A DNA stretch of 64,000 nt, taken from assembly GCA_036320915.1 (NCBI GenBank), contig JAXBDG010000004.1:1-64000 (forward strand). The letters run 5' to 3'. The notes beneath the pieces are model-generated. The model was not told where the DNA came from and ran no database searches. It saw only the letters and a program-made list of their open reading frames with translations. This document shows positions 26,601 to 36,715 of the stretch, in pieces. The translations under genes were made by a program, and so were the position numbers. Numbering within the stretch: the stretch's first letter is position 1; each line of letters opens with the position of its first letter. This stretch comes from Linnemannia elongata (lineage: Eukaryota; Mortierellomycota; Mortierellomycetes; Mortierellales; Mortierellaceae).

Positions 26601-28774
26601 TGGTGTCCGGAGAGATAGCCGCAATCACCTTCTTGTTCACTCGAGTATTGAAAGAAAGGAGGCCCGCAATCCCATCGAAAGTTTTGGTTTTTTGTTCAGC
26701 CTTGATACCCTTCCTATAGTGATAGAAGTGACCAGAATGTGCGAGACCCGGATGGATAGATGAGGCCGCAGAACGAAAATCAGTCGCAATTAGGGCCTTG
26801 CTGGTAGTCTACTCGGGCGCAAGTTTAACCCATTTTTTAAGCTCGCGCTTGGCCTCAGGAGGTACTCGAACAGGCGAGGGCTTGAGATGGTTATGGAATC
26901 CCTTGTTATGAATTTCAATAGTAGTGTCGTTGCAGGCATGATGAACAGCCATAATCGCATCGCAGTTCTTGTATGCAAGGGGGTTGTGTTGGTGTCCATT
27001 TTTATTGCATCGAGATTGTGCTGGTGGTGGGAGAGCGTCCCTTCTTTTCAAGGCTGGCTGCATAGGACGCTCGGTGTATTTACACGAAGGATCCTGATCG
27101 CAAAAGTAGATGCCTAGACACACCTTGTGGTAGACGACCTTGAGCATCGGTGGCGGGACCTTCGAGTTGATTTCTGGCTCTTGTTCAGTCATGCTCAACG
27201 GCGCGCACTCTGGTTCCAATATCTTGTAGAAAGATGATCCCTGGCGCTCTAAGGTACTAGCTGTGATAGCTCGATCGAACTGTGCGCGCTTGACCCTGGC
27301 TTCACTGTCCTTCACCTTGTGCCACTTCTCTCCAGATCTGCCTTTGCGAAACTCATGGATGTGGCTGTAAAGAAGGAACGTAGCCCACCCCACACTGTGA
27401 GGGTCAGTCTTGGAGTCGCCGCCTTCGATGATGCGTTTTTCAACAGCATCACCGTTCGGAAATTCGATGGAGGAAGGATGGTTGTATGTTCTCGCTGGCT
27501 GTGACGCGTTGGGGTCGAGTACATCAGACTGGCTTTGTGGAGGGTCCAGAATCGGTGAAAGAGAGTAGGGAGGAGACGGACTGAGCGGAAAAGGAGTAGG
27601 CGAAGACGTATTGTTGACAGAATATATGGTAGAGGTTGTTGCTGAAGGATGGCTCTCAGAGGAGGGAGAGAAAGGCAGAGGGGTATGAGCAGGCTGGGCA
27701 GAAAGAACAGGCTCGGTAGCCAAGGAAGGCGGGAAAGAAAGGCGAGGCATGGTGGGCAGTGCAGACAAGGCAGGCAGGGTAGTCAGGGTAGGCAGATTGG
27801 CCATCGGGTTCTGGTGTGGCAAACGGGACACCAAGTTTTGGCCAGAAAGAGAAAAAAATGAACCAGCGTGGTCCATAAATGCCTCTTGGTAAAGAACCAT
27901 GGATTCATCCTCAAGCAAAGCCTGTAAACGAAGGTATAAAAGACAGACATGACAAAGGGAGAAAAAGAAGTTATGTTAGATCTTGTAAATCTACTCTTGC
28001 AAATAAAAAAACGAAAACAAGTGGCGGATGTACTAGTATGTTTACCATGTCATCAAAAGGGATTTTCAACGAAGGAGCTGTAGAGGGAACACTCATACTG
28101 TCCTGGGATCCATGCGGCGAGTCACTAACAGCTGGCTGAGGTTGAGAGTCGACTGGAAAGAATTGACCTAAAGTCTGCAAGGTGAATGAGATGAATATAT
28201 GGAGCAGCTAAAAGCAGAGACAAGGACCGAAAAGAACGAGAGAGAAAAGCAAGGTTAAATTACCCATTGCTTGTACCTACTGATTGTTCTTGAGTGGGGA
28301 GAGACAATAGTGCCTGAACTGTTTCCAGCGAGCTCAAGTGGTGGTGACCACCGAGGGCAGAGTCCGAAGCACCCGGAACAGAGGCAGACTGAAAAGAAGA
28401 CGCAAAAGATCAGAAGTCGCAGGATTAGATTCAGACACAAGAATACAAACAGCAAACGCAATCTTACGTTTGTTACCTGTCCTTTCTTGGTCAACGCTCT
28501 ATAGGCGAGCTCTGCAACGCCCAAAACAAGTTTAGCCGTGTCCTCTGAAGACTTCTCTAGGACGTGTTCGATATACCGAAAGAGGGCAGCTTCGAAATCA
28601 CTTTTGGGCGACATAGTTGAAAGTGGCGGAAAGGGTGAAGCATCAGTTTTTTTTTCTTTTTTCATGACCCAAGTGACTATCTTTGTTTATTTTTTTGAGA
28701 CATGGAGTCACGTGCAGTTACCCAAAAGTGACCTTTTCAAAAGGTCACTTTCCCTATGGGTCACTTATTTCTTA
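23597..28774 (-). mobile_element. 5.2-kb Mutator-like DNA transposon
   Basis: Terminal inverted repeats of about 69 bp: 23597-23665 and 28705-28774 start with TAAGAAATAAGTGACCC and end with CACGTGACTC. Each contains a 27-bp near-perfect palindrome with a central G (AAAGTGACCTTTT-G-AAAAGGTCACTTT). A further half copy lies at ~23692. The interior carries a single broken transposase gene on the minus strand. I found no convincing target-site duplication (flanks GACGTGAA and ATGAGATG). Together with the nonsense codons this suggests an old, immobile copy. Confidence 0.85.
23765..28614 (-). pseudogene. MULE-type transposase with protease-like and zinc C-terminal parts
   Basis: Reads right to left. 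N-terminal exons near 28614, 28390, 28175 and 27921 are separated by short introns. A WRKY/GCM1-like zinc domain follows (CDQDPSCKY...CNKNGHQHN...HNKGFHNH, 27120-26860). The MULE core has Asp in LMTDSIHG, Asp in TCDLSAAEQQGF, the C-x2-H of FCSVHFKR, and Glu in NAQEGLGSAYK. A C-terminal part resembles a ubiquitin-protease fold (Cys in NTCPLDTTL, His in RHHFCSVV, Asp in YDG). A Pro/Thr linker with a PPKNT repeat and a C-x2-C...H-x4-C cluster end it. One frame runs 27918-25360 but is cut by TAG at 26809 and 26356; a frameshift near 25635 follows, then TGA at 24443. Not functional as written. Confidence 0.75.
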
Positions 28775-29923
28775 ATGAGATGGCGTGGTATATACATTTG
28801 CCTTGCTAAGTTATTTTGTATACGGGCAAATTGGTAAATTCTAACGCATTCCTCACAATATGCCTCCATTCATTAGGGTGTTGTCAGGCGTGCTCCATGT
28901 CGACGAGGAGCATGCACATTTGTCCAAGGATGCAAATCCGCTGGGATGTGCTCCAAATGTTCTACAGTACATCAAGGAACAGCAGGAGGAGGATCTGAAG
29001 TGTGCAGTATTGCACGTGACCTTTGGGCGACCTGGTTTGAGGTAAACGAAGTGAGCCTTTTGTGTACTTTTTTATATGTCATCCAATCCTCATAGCCATC
29101 TTTCTTCTCTTGTAGATATGGTCATCGATTGACCTATCCTCTAAGCTAGCTGCCGATGAAGGAGTTGAGAGCACAATCGACACCACGCCAGTAATTAAGT
29201 CAATCATGGCGGCGTATGAGGATTGCGAGGCAAAAGACATCCTTCCTGTCCTGTTTATAGAGTTGCACGTCTTCAGGAAATTCCACACTTGGTCAAGGCT
29301 GCGGAGCGCGGCAGACTGTGGGATGGCTATGGTAGGCCCGATCCTGGAGGAGATTCTCCATGTTCAACATCAAATCAAGTTTACGAGGTATTTTACTTTA
29401 GTTTTTGTTATATTATATGTTGTATTTTATTTTCCTTTCTAATACAAAAACTCCTGTCTTTAGTGCCAACTTCGCCACTGCCCACAGTCAACAGCGAAAA
29501 CAGGAGCTTGGTCAAACAGGATCATCTCGACAGCCAGACATCATTGGCTGTACCGCAGATGGGAAGGAGGTTTACTTCGGGGAGCTAAAAGGCGTCCATT
29601 CGACAAAACAAGATATTAATGTAGATACCTTACGGGTGGCTATTTTCGCCAAGGATGCCCTGAGCTACCTACACTGCTGTCTGGTACAGGACCCCCCTCT
29701 GTTGACTTTCCAGACGAAAGGAAAGTCTGTGGTGTTTTTCCCTGCGGCAAAACGAGGAAACACCAGTGTCCATACCCGCCTCTCAGCAGTTCAGCTTCCG
29801 TCAAACCTAACTGAATTGAACCTCGACCAAGAGAGTTTTTTTTTTTTTTTTTTTTTTTTCGTCTATTTCAAGTTCAGACGCTACTTAGGACCACCAGGGG
29901 GTATCTCAAGAACCAGCGTGTAA
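28775..29923 (+). pseudogene. gene fragment with PD-(D/E)XK-like motif
   Basis: From 28860 a short open frame leads to a probable intron (GTAAAC at 29042 to CTTGTAG at ~29115), a stretch reading LSSKLAADEGVESTIDTTP, a second intron ending near 29462, and a final exon with RQPDIIGCTADGKEVYFGEL followed by K. The latter has the PD...ExK spacing of restriction-like nucleases, as seen in several fungal and oomycete secreted or transposon-linked families. The last exon runs into a 24-T tract at 29836-29859. Frame choice in the middle exon is uncertain. Either a fragment or a poorly resolved gene. Confidence 0.4.
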
Positions 29924-30251
29924 ATAGACTACAAAATCACTGCCCATTTCCAACCCTTGGCACCCCTGAGTGTCACCATGCCATGAGGTCCCCCTCTAAG
30001 TTAACCAAGAGAGTATGAGTCGATTCAATAAATGAAACTGGATGTTTATGTATAGTTGGCTTCATTGCTGTGGAATGAAAGGTTATGGAAGATTGATAAT
30101 TAAGGATCGTGCCATTAGCTTTTTCTCCAAACCTTTTCGTTTTTCTTTGTTTCACTTGTTTTCGACATACAAATAGTTCTATTTCTTAGGGCCCTTAATT
30201 TCACAGAACGCATCAAGGAAAAAAGGGAGAGATGTAGTCTCGAATCCAGCC
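29924..30251. other. spacer, nothing recognised
   Basis: AT-rich sequence between the gene fragment and the foldback hairpin. No gene, repeat or RNA was recognised. Confidence 0.4.
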
Positions 30252-30529
30252 CATCACTATGTGGGTCGAATCTTTTTCAACATCTTCACGAAGTGAGGGT
30301 TTGGGTTTTTTGGACGGGTATGTGGCAGACCTGAGATTTTCGTCCCTATATGGAAGGTTGTTAAGGGTTTCTCACATCGAAAAAATGACTCTTCTGAAGA
30401 CGCAAACCATAAACCCTTAACAACCTTCCATATAGGGACGAAAATCTCAGGTCTGCCACATACCCGTCCAAAAAACCCAAACCCTCACTTCGTGAAGATG
30501 TTGAATAAGATTCAACCCACATAGTGATG
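30252..30529. repeat. foldback hairpin, 119-bp arms, 40-nt loop
   Basis: Arms at 30252-30370 and 30411-30529 are reverse complements with about two mismatches. The loop at 30371-30410 is unique. Near perfection implies recent origin or gene conversion. The right arm stops exactly where a 28S rRNA fragment begins. A foldback-type MITE or the source of a hairpin RNA are both possible. No open frame spans it. Confidence 0.93.
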
Positions 30530-30760
30530 TGCTGTTTGTTGTTCTTCCTAACAAATCTATAGCACAATGGGCTACATCTCGACAGACCGCAACAGAGCGT
30601 CTCCACTGCTTACACCCCTATCAATTAAAGTCGTCTGCAATGGATCTATCTCTTCTAATACTAGATACTGACATTAGTGGGAATCTCACAAAGCCTTATT
30701 TTACTTTCCAACAATCACCGAGTTGCGGGAGAGAAGCAAGTGATAATAGCCCTTAAAATC
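30530..30760 (-). pseudogene. diverged 28S rRNA 3'-end fragment
   Basis: Resembles the better copy at 30815 over roughly 150 bp (for example CACTGCTTACA, GTCGTCTGCAATGGAT) but with many substitutions. Only the very 3' end of 28S is represented, read on the minus strand. It is not a functional rRNA. Confidence 0.6.
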
Positions 30761-30814
30761 AGGAGATACAGTAAAGAAAAAGGAAGAAAGAAGAGGGGAT
30801 GAGTTCCTGTTGGA

Positions 30815-31207
30815 ACAAATCTTTACAGCATAGTGCTTAATCTCAGCAGATCGTAGCTACAGAGCGTCACTACTGCTTACAACACACCGTTGATTAGTCG
30901 TCTGCAATGGATTTATCTCTTCCAATATTTGAAATTAACATTAGCAGGAATGTCACCGGGTCTTTCCGCCGAGCAACATCACCCCACGTAAGATGATTCA
31001 GGATCCGAGGATCTATTCGTATTCAACTAAAAATCGGAAAAGGCGGCAATCGTCGCGTTCTAGCACGGGTTCTGACTTAGAGGCGTTCAGCCATAACTCA
31101 ACGGATGATAGCTTCGGGCCATTGCCTGCTCAGGCAGGCCCAAATACCAAATGTCCGAATGAACGGTTCCTCTCGTACCAAGTTCCACTATTGCAACAAC
31201 ATTTCAT

Positions 31208-31244
<37 letters not shown>
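30815..31244 (-). pseudogene. truncated 28S rRNA gene, last ~430 nt
   Basis: On the minus strand this reads the universal 3' part of large-subunit rRNA: GACCGTCGTGAGACAGG, TTTTACCCTACTGATGAA, CGCCTCTAAGTCAGAACCC, then GCAGACGACTAATC, GTAAGCAGTAGTGACGC and GATCTGCTGAGATTAAGC near the 3' end. The 5' break is at TAGACCGTCGTGAG, within the sarcin-ricin-proximal region of domain VI. About 3 kb of 28S, and all 18S and 5.8S, are absent. The left neighbour is a second, more diverged fragment; the right neighbour is an LTR-like sequence that abuts the break. Confidence 0.88.
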
Positions 31245-31660
31245 TGTAATAGCAGCAGAGCAAGGGGGTACTAACAAGGAGTGACAGGCAGGAGGATGGG
31301 CAAGACAAGTACAAGAGAGGACTAGGGACAAGAAGGAATAGCTAGAAACGGATGTGGTTTATTGTACAGAAGGGGTGGGGTATTTATACTAGATTAGGAA
31401 TGAGAGCGAAGTAGTAACAGGCAGAGGAAATGTTAGGGTCTAGGTTCTAGGGGGTTGTCAAGGCAACCAAGGCAATAGAAAGCAGGGGTTACATTAATCT
31501 ACAAACCTGTTACATCTAAACCCAGCTCACGTTCCCTATTACTACCTGTATAAATACCTCCTCACCTCACGCTGTACAATAAACATATCTCTTTTGCATC
31601 CGTCCCCTTGTCCCGTTGAACCCTCTCTGACACCCTTTATCTCTGTTGCTATTACAAGAA
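31245..31660. repeat. two LTR-like ends in inverted orientation
   Basis: The right copy starts TGTTACATC at 31508 and ends GCTATTACA at 31656 (TG...CA); it has TATAAATACC and TGTACAATAAAC in the places expected for an LTR promoter and polyadenylation signal. The left copy, on the minus strand (~31247-31420), shares these boxes and the ending TGCTGCTATTACA and touches the 28S fragment. No internal retroelement region lies between them. Solo LTRs or a TRIM-like element are likely; no target duplication was seen. Confidence 0.45.
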
Positions 31661-32461
31661 CACCCCGGGATGTGCAACTTTTAGTAGACTAAGAGCGCTG
31701 GGAAAAAAGGTGTTTGAGAATTTTAATGAAAATCGAGTCTCAAGTAGATGATGTGGATGAAGATGGATATAACACGATGAAAAAAGGGGTATTAAAAACG
31801 GATTGCATAGTCATGATCTCCTCGCTGTCCACCGCGGGTAGTATCATGTTTTTATAGGATCAGGTTGTCTACATACACACATCCCAACTAAGGTTGGTCG
31901 AGCAATAGATCGCAGCGGCCTAGTTGGTGGCGGTCTTGTTGGGCTTCGCATGCTGATTCTTATCCTACATTGGGCCTTTCTGAACTGACGTGAGGTTCTT
32001 ATCGCCGTCATATGTGAAGGTGTAGCTGTAATTCTCCTTAGCAAAAGCTTCTCGTTCATGTTCTATCAGCAGCGTTCCGAAAGTTAATGCTTCCGGAGTA
32101 TCTGATGGAATGAGGTAACGTGTTCCTGTCTCCCTATCATGATACCCGACCGCGTCTGACAGCTCATCAACCCCCAACACTTCTTTCAGGAACTTCCTAG
32201 TTTTCTCCACCTTCCATTTGCTGTGGCTTTGCAATTGTGGCTTTGAGGCTATTTGAAATAAAACTAACACAAAGGAAGCAGCTCAAAGGAAATTACCGCA
32301 GGACAAGCTAATGGCTCAGGAGGCTCAGAAGAACGCACACAAAACAAACAGATGGCGCAGAAGGACGTGCAAGAGGGACATCCACCACGCTCTGCTTATC
32401 TCTCCACACTAAACGATGCAAATGAGCATGGATAATTGTCCTTGCATTTAGAGGAGATTGG
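31661..32461. other. spacer with one small minus-strand frame
   Basis: A 101-residue frame on the minus strand (31965-32270; EKTRKFLKEVLGVDELSD, GTRYLIPSDTPEALTFG) looks mildly protein-like, but no partner, repeat copy or family is recognisable. It may be a fragment of a larger lost gene. Nothing else is supported. Confidence 0.3.
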
Positions 32462-33173
32462 AGTTGAGGGTTGGACATGCTCGTTCTTATCTCTTCACTC
32501 TTTTCTCTTCTCCACTACCTATTGAAAAGAATAAAGCGTTTTAAAGGTTGTGGAGATGAAAGCGCAGGAGAACAAGTGTATTCTTTAGTTCATTCAACCC
32601 CACAGATTTTTTTTTGCTTTTCGTTCGATGGTCAAAGAGAAGACTCTGTGTTGCCTTTCTGCCCCCTACTTATCGCGTGCTGTCTGTGTGTCGAATTCAC
32701 CAATGAGGGTTGGGCATGCTCGTTCTTATCTCTTCGCTCTTTTCTCTTCTCCACAGCCTATTGAAAAGAATAAAGCGTTTTAAAGGTTGTGGAGATGAAA
32801 GCGCAGGAGAACAAGTGTATTCTTTAGTTCATTCAACCCCACAGATTTTTTTTGCTTTTCGTTCGATGGCCAAAGAGAAGAGTCTGTGTTGCCTTTGTGC
32901 CTCCTTTTTATCGCGTGCTGTCTATGTGTCGAATTCACCAATGAGGGTTGGACATGCTCGTTCTTATCTTCACTCTTATCTGTTCTCCACAGCCTATTGA
33001 AAAGAATAAAGCGTTTTAAAGGTTGTGGAGATGAAAGCGCAGAACAAGTGTATTCTTTAGTTCATTCAACCCCACAGATTTTTTTTGCTTTTCGTTCGAT
33101 AGCCAAAGAGAAGAGTCCGTGTTGCCTTCGTGCCTCCTTCTTATCGCGTGCTGTCTATGTGTCGAATTCACCA
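32462..33173. repeat. three tandem repeats of ~237 bp (family A)
   Basis: Units begin GAGGGTTGGACATGCTCGTT or close variants at about 32466, 32705 and 32943. Each ends GTGTCGAATTCACCAATGA. Copies differ by a few substitutions and small indels. The short open frames inside are identical in all units and not credible as genes. A scrap of the unit's end recurs at 34030-34068 between family-B units. Confidence 0.93.
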
Positions 33174-34419
33174 ATGAAAGACAATTCGATAGGACAGGTG
33201 GTCATGCCAATGTCACAAAGCGCTTATTAGTACGCTAGTGGACAGGAGCACAAGCGACTGAAACAGCAGAAAGCGAACGATTACGGTACCAAATCCTTTC
33301 CACGCATTGAAAGCAGGCAAAAGTAAACAAAATAAGCCGTAGATAAGCAAATAATAAAGATAAGACGAGAAGAAAACGTCTTGAAGGGTTTTTGGCCCTG
33401 TACTCTCGTTTGTTTACTAAGCCGCAAGTACCTTACAAAACGGTCGAGACCGAACATGGTTCAAAGCTAAGCGAAATGGCCAAATTTTGTCGTGGACACC
33501 ACTTGGCCGTGTAATCTTGTTTTGACTTATTCCACTGGACCTCCAGGATGTCTTCTCCAACTGCTCGCGAGCGTGTATCAATGAAAGACAATTCGATAGG
33601 ACAGGTGGTCATGCCAGTGTTACAAAACAGTTATTAGTACGCTTGTGGACAAGAGCACAAGCGACTGAAAACAGCAGAAAGCGAACGATTACGGTACCAG
33701 ATCCCTTCCACGCGTTGAAAGCAGGCAAAAGTAAACAAAATAAGCCGTAGATAAGCAAATGATAAGGGTACGTCGAGAAGAAAACGTCCTGGAGAGTTTT
33801 TGGCCCTGTACTCTTGTTCGTTTACTAAGCCGCAGGTACCTTTCAAAACTCTACTCTCGTTCGTTTACTAAGCTGTAGATACGTTACAAAACGGTCGAGA
33901 CCGAATATGGTTCAAAGCTAAGCGAAATGGTCAAGTTTTGCCGTGGACACCACTTGGCCGTGTAACCTTGTTTTTGAGTTATTCCACTGCACTTTCAGGG
34001 TGTCTTCTCCACTTGCTCGCGAGCGTGTGCTTCCTTCTTATCGCGCGCTGTCTATGTGTTGAATTCACCAATGAAAGACAATTCCATAGAACAGGTGGTC
34101 AGGGCAATGTCACAAAACGGTTATTAGTACGCTAGTGGACAAGAGCACAAGCGATTGAAAACAGCAGAAAGCGAACGATTGCGGTACCAGATCCCTTCCA
34201 CTCTTTGAAAGCAGGCAAAAATAAACAAAATAATGCGTAGATAAGCAAATGATAAGGATACTAAGCCGCAAGTACCTTACAAAACGGTCGAGACCAAATA
34301 TGGTTCAAACCTAGGCGAAATGGCCAAACTTTGTCGTGGACACTATTTGGTCATGTAACCTTATTTTTGAGTTCATTCCACTGGACCACCAGGGTGTCTT
34401 CTCCAACTGCTCGCGAGCG
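33174..34419. repeat. three repeats of ~350-490 bp (family B) upstream of the transporter
   Basis: Units start at ATGAAAGACAATTCGATAGG near 33174, 33583 and 34071 and end CTCCAACTGCTCGCGAGCG near 33570, 34024 and 34419. The second unit has an internal duplication (CTCTCGTTCGTTTACTAAG) and the third an internal deletion. The third unit stops ~150 bp before the ATG of the hexose transporter, so the array is an expansion of that gene's upstream region. Confidence 0.9.
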
Positions 34420-34568
34420 AAATACAATTGGTCGATCGCCTTGCAATTTCCCCAAGCACTCTTTTCTTTAGTCTCCTCTCGGGCGGAGAGTTGTGGGAGG
34501 TTACAGGATAAAAAGGCGGTACTTTGGCCAAAAAAAAAAAAAAAATTATCCTCCTTCTCTAATTAATC
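34420..34568 (+). promoter_or_regulatory. core promoter of the hexose transporter
   Basis: ATAAAAAGG at ~34508 is a good TATA box about 60 bp before the ATG. A 15-A tract at 34530-34544 follows, then CTCCTTCTC and the ATG context ATTAATCATGTCC. Confidence 0.6.
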
Positions 34569-36167
34569 ATGTCCAAACTAGAAATCGAAACTGGTGTGGT
34601 CGTCGCCGAAAACCTTGACAGTGTCGAAGCCCCAGTTACATGGCGCACTTACGCCATGTGCGTTTTCGCCTCCTTCGGAGGTATCTTCTTCGGTTACGAT
34701 TCCGGATACATTGGTGGTGTCCAGGGTATGGACTTCTTCATCCACATGATCAGCGGCCCCGATGCCAAGGAGCTTTTGTCTTGGCAATCATCTCTTATCG
34801 TCTCCATTCTCTCAGCCGGTACCTTCTGCGGTGCTCTCATGGCTGGTGACCTTGCCGATTTCTTTGGTCGTCGCTTTACCATCATTCTTGGTAGCGCTGT
34901 CTTCATTGTTGGTGTCATCCTCCAAACTGCCTCTGCTGGTCTTGCTCTTCTTGTCGCTGGTCGTGCCGTTGCTGGTCTCGGTGTTGGTTTCGTCTCTGCC
35001 ATTATCATTCTTTACATGTCTGAGATTGCTCCCAAGAAGGTCCGTGGTGCCATCGTCTCTGGCTACCAGTTCTGCATCACCATTGGTTTGCTTCTCGCTG
35101 CCTGCGTCAGCTACGGCACCGAAAACCTCGAAAACTCTGGCTCCTACCGTATCCCCATTGGTTTGCAAATGCTCTGGGCTTTGATCCTTGGTGTCGGTCT
35201 GATGTTCCTCCCCGAATCCCCCCGTTACTTCATCAAGAAGGGAAAGGTCGAGGAAGCTCGCAAGGCTTTGGGCCGTGTCCGTGGTCAAGACCCCAACTCT
35301 CACCACATCGAAGCCGAGTTGAGCGAAATCCGTGCCAACCACGAATATGAAAAGCGCATGACCCCCGAGACTGGCTACATTGGCTCCTGGCTCCTCTGCT
35401 TCAGCGGTTCCGTCGGTCTCGCTAGCTCCAACGTCCGCAAGACTCTCCTGGGTATCTCTCTCCAAATGATGCAACAATGGACTGGTGTCAACTTTGTCTT
35501 CTACTACTCTACCATTTTCTTGAAAGGAACTGGCGCCGTCAGCAACCCCTTCCTCATGTCCCTCATCTTCACCCTCGTCAACGTGCTCTCCACTCCTTTA
35601 TCCTTCTGGCTTGTCGAACGCTTCGGTCGTCGGTCCATGCTTCTCTGGGGTGCCATCGGTATGACCATCTGTGAATTCATCGTCGCTGTCATCGGTGTCA
35701 CTGTTGGTTTCAACCACACCCACATGGAGGGTGAGCTCACCATCGCCAACAACATCTCCGCCGTCAACGCCCAGATTGCTTTCATTGCCATCTACATCTT
35801 CTTCTTTGCCACCACCTGGGGTCCCGGTGCCTGGGTTCTTATTGGTGAAATCTTCCCTCTTTCCATCCGTTCCCGTGGTGTCGCCCTTTCCACTGCCTCC
35901 AACTGGTTCTGGAACTTCATCATCGGTTATATCACTCCCTACTTGGTCGGTACCGAGCATGCCAACATGCAATCCAGCGTCTTCTTCCTCTGGGGCTCTC
36001 TTTGCGCCCTCTGCATTGTCTACGCCTACTTCCTTGTTCCCGAAACCAAAGGTCTTACTCTTGAACAGGTTGACCAAATGTTGGATGAAGTCTCTCCTCG
36101 CAAGTCTGCTGCCTGGAAGCCCACCACCACCTTCGCCGGCAGGGAGGAGAAGCAAACTACTGCTTAA
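34569..36167 (+). CDS. MFS hexose transporter
   Basis: A 532-residue, intronless sugar porter of usual length for the family, with about 12 membrane segments. Signatures: GIFFGYDSGYIGG in the first helix, FFGRRF (loop 2-3), SEIAPKKVRG (after helix 4), PESPRYFIKKGK (after helix 6), QQWTGVNFVFYYS (helix 7), RFGRRSM (loop 8-9), and VPETKGLTLEQVD after helix 12. It moves hexose across the plasma membrane by facilitated diffusion or proton symport. Strong C-ending codon bias (CTC, ATC, GTC) marks a highly expressed gene. It stands alone between repeat arrays and a dead LINE, with an expanded repeat array upstream that may affect its expression. Substrate cannot be read from sequence. Confidence 0.95.
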   Translation: MSKLEIETGVVVAENLDSVEAPVTWRTYAMCVFASFGGIFFGYDSGYIGGVQGMDFFIHMISGPDAKELLSWQSSLIVSILSAGTFCGALMAGDLADFFGRRFTIILGSAVFIVGVILQTASAGLALLVAGRAVAGLGVGFVSAIIILYMSEIAPKKVRGAIVSGYQFCITIGLLLAACVSYGTENLENSGSYRIPIGLQMLWALILGVGLMFLPESPRYFIKKGKVEEARKALGRVRGQDPNSHHIEAELSEIRANHEYEKRMTPETGYIGSWLLCFSGSVGLASSNVRKTLLGISLQMMQQWTGVNFVFYYSTIFLKGTGAVSNPFLMSLIFTLVNVLSTPLSFWLVERFGRRSMLLWGAIGMTICEFIVAVIGVTVGFNHTHMEGELTIANNISAVNAQIAFIAIYIFFFATTWGPGAWVLIGEIFPLSIRSRGVALSTASNWFWNFIIGYITPYLVGTEHANMQSSVFFLWGSLCALCIVYAYFLVPETKGLTLEQVDQMLDEVSPRKSAAWKPTTTFAGREEKQTTA

Positions 36168-36709
36168 AGAAAATATTTCTAAGCCTGCACGGCAACTTTT
36201 TATTCGATTTTCGTCACTTTTACTCGTACATAATATTAAAGAAAATCAAACATCGATAGTAATCATATGCAACGATCCGACAGAACTCGGGAAGGTGTGT
36301 GTGCTTTTTGATATATTTTATTAGAGAAGAGAATAGTGGAAGAAGAAACAGGCAGAGAAAAGAGGGAGCAGAAGGCAGAAGGGAAGGGGATGATATGTGA
36401 TTGCTGACTGGGGAACAAGACAAGGGGAACAGGGGGTCTATTTATCCAGGAGCCGGAACGGGTTGGAACGGGAACTGGGGACTGGAGGCAAACGGGCAAA
36501 AGACATAACAGGGGACAGATACTGGATAGTGACATAATGATCCTAGGCAAATATACCCTTTACGAGTATCATCCTAGAATCCAATGTAGCTTGTAAAAAC
36601 GAGATATATAAACCAAGTTACCCCTAGAACAGAGCCGTTTGGTTAGTGACAAAGATCTAGATGGTAGCGGAACTCACTTGACACACCCGAGTCTCCAAAT
36701 CTGGAGGCG
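36168..36709. other. transporter 3' region and LTR-like sequence
   Basis: AT-rich 3' flank to ~36290. The reverse strand of 36290-36515 reads TGTTATGTC, GGATAAATAGACC and AATAAAATAT in LTR-like order, as in the sequences at 31.3-31.6 kb, so a solo LTR is possible. The stretch 36540-36709 is unassigned. Confidence 0.3.
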
Positions 36710-36715
36710 CGTTCA

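Noticed and set aside
23590..28785. Target-site duplication TTAATGACGTG / TTAATGAGATG around the MULE
   Set aside because: The two words are not at equivalent positions relative to the TIR ends, so they cannot be a duplication.
32462..34419. Repeat array considered as CRISPR or satellite centromere
   Set aside because: Units are hundreds of bases long without short conserved spacers, only three of each, in a eukaryotic promoter context.
34812..35477. Long minus-strand open frame opposite the hexose transporter (also 35598-36155)
   Set aside because: Shadow of a strongly C-biased coding strand; its Asp/Glu/Gly/Thr-rich composition is the mirror of the transporter codons.
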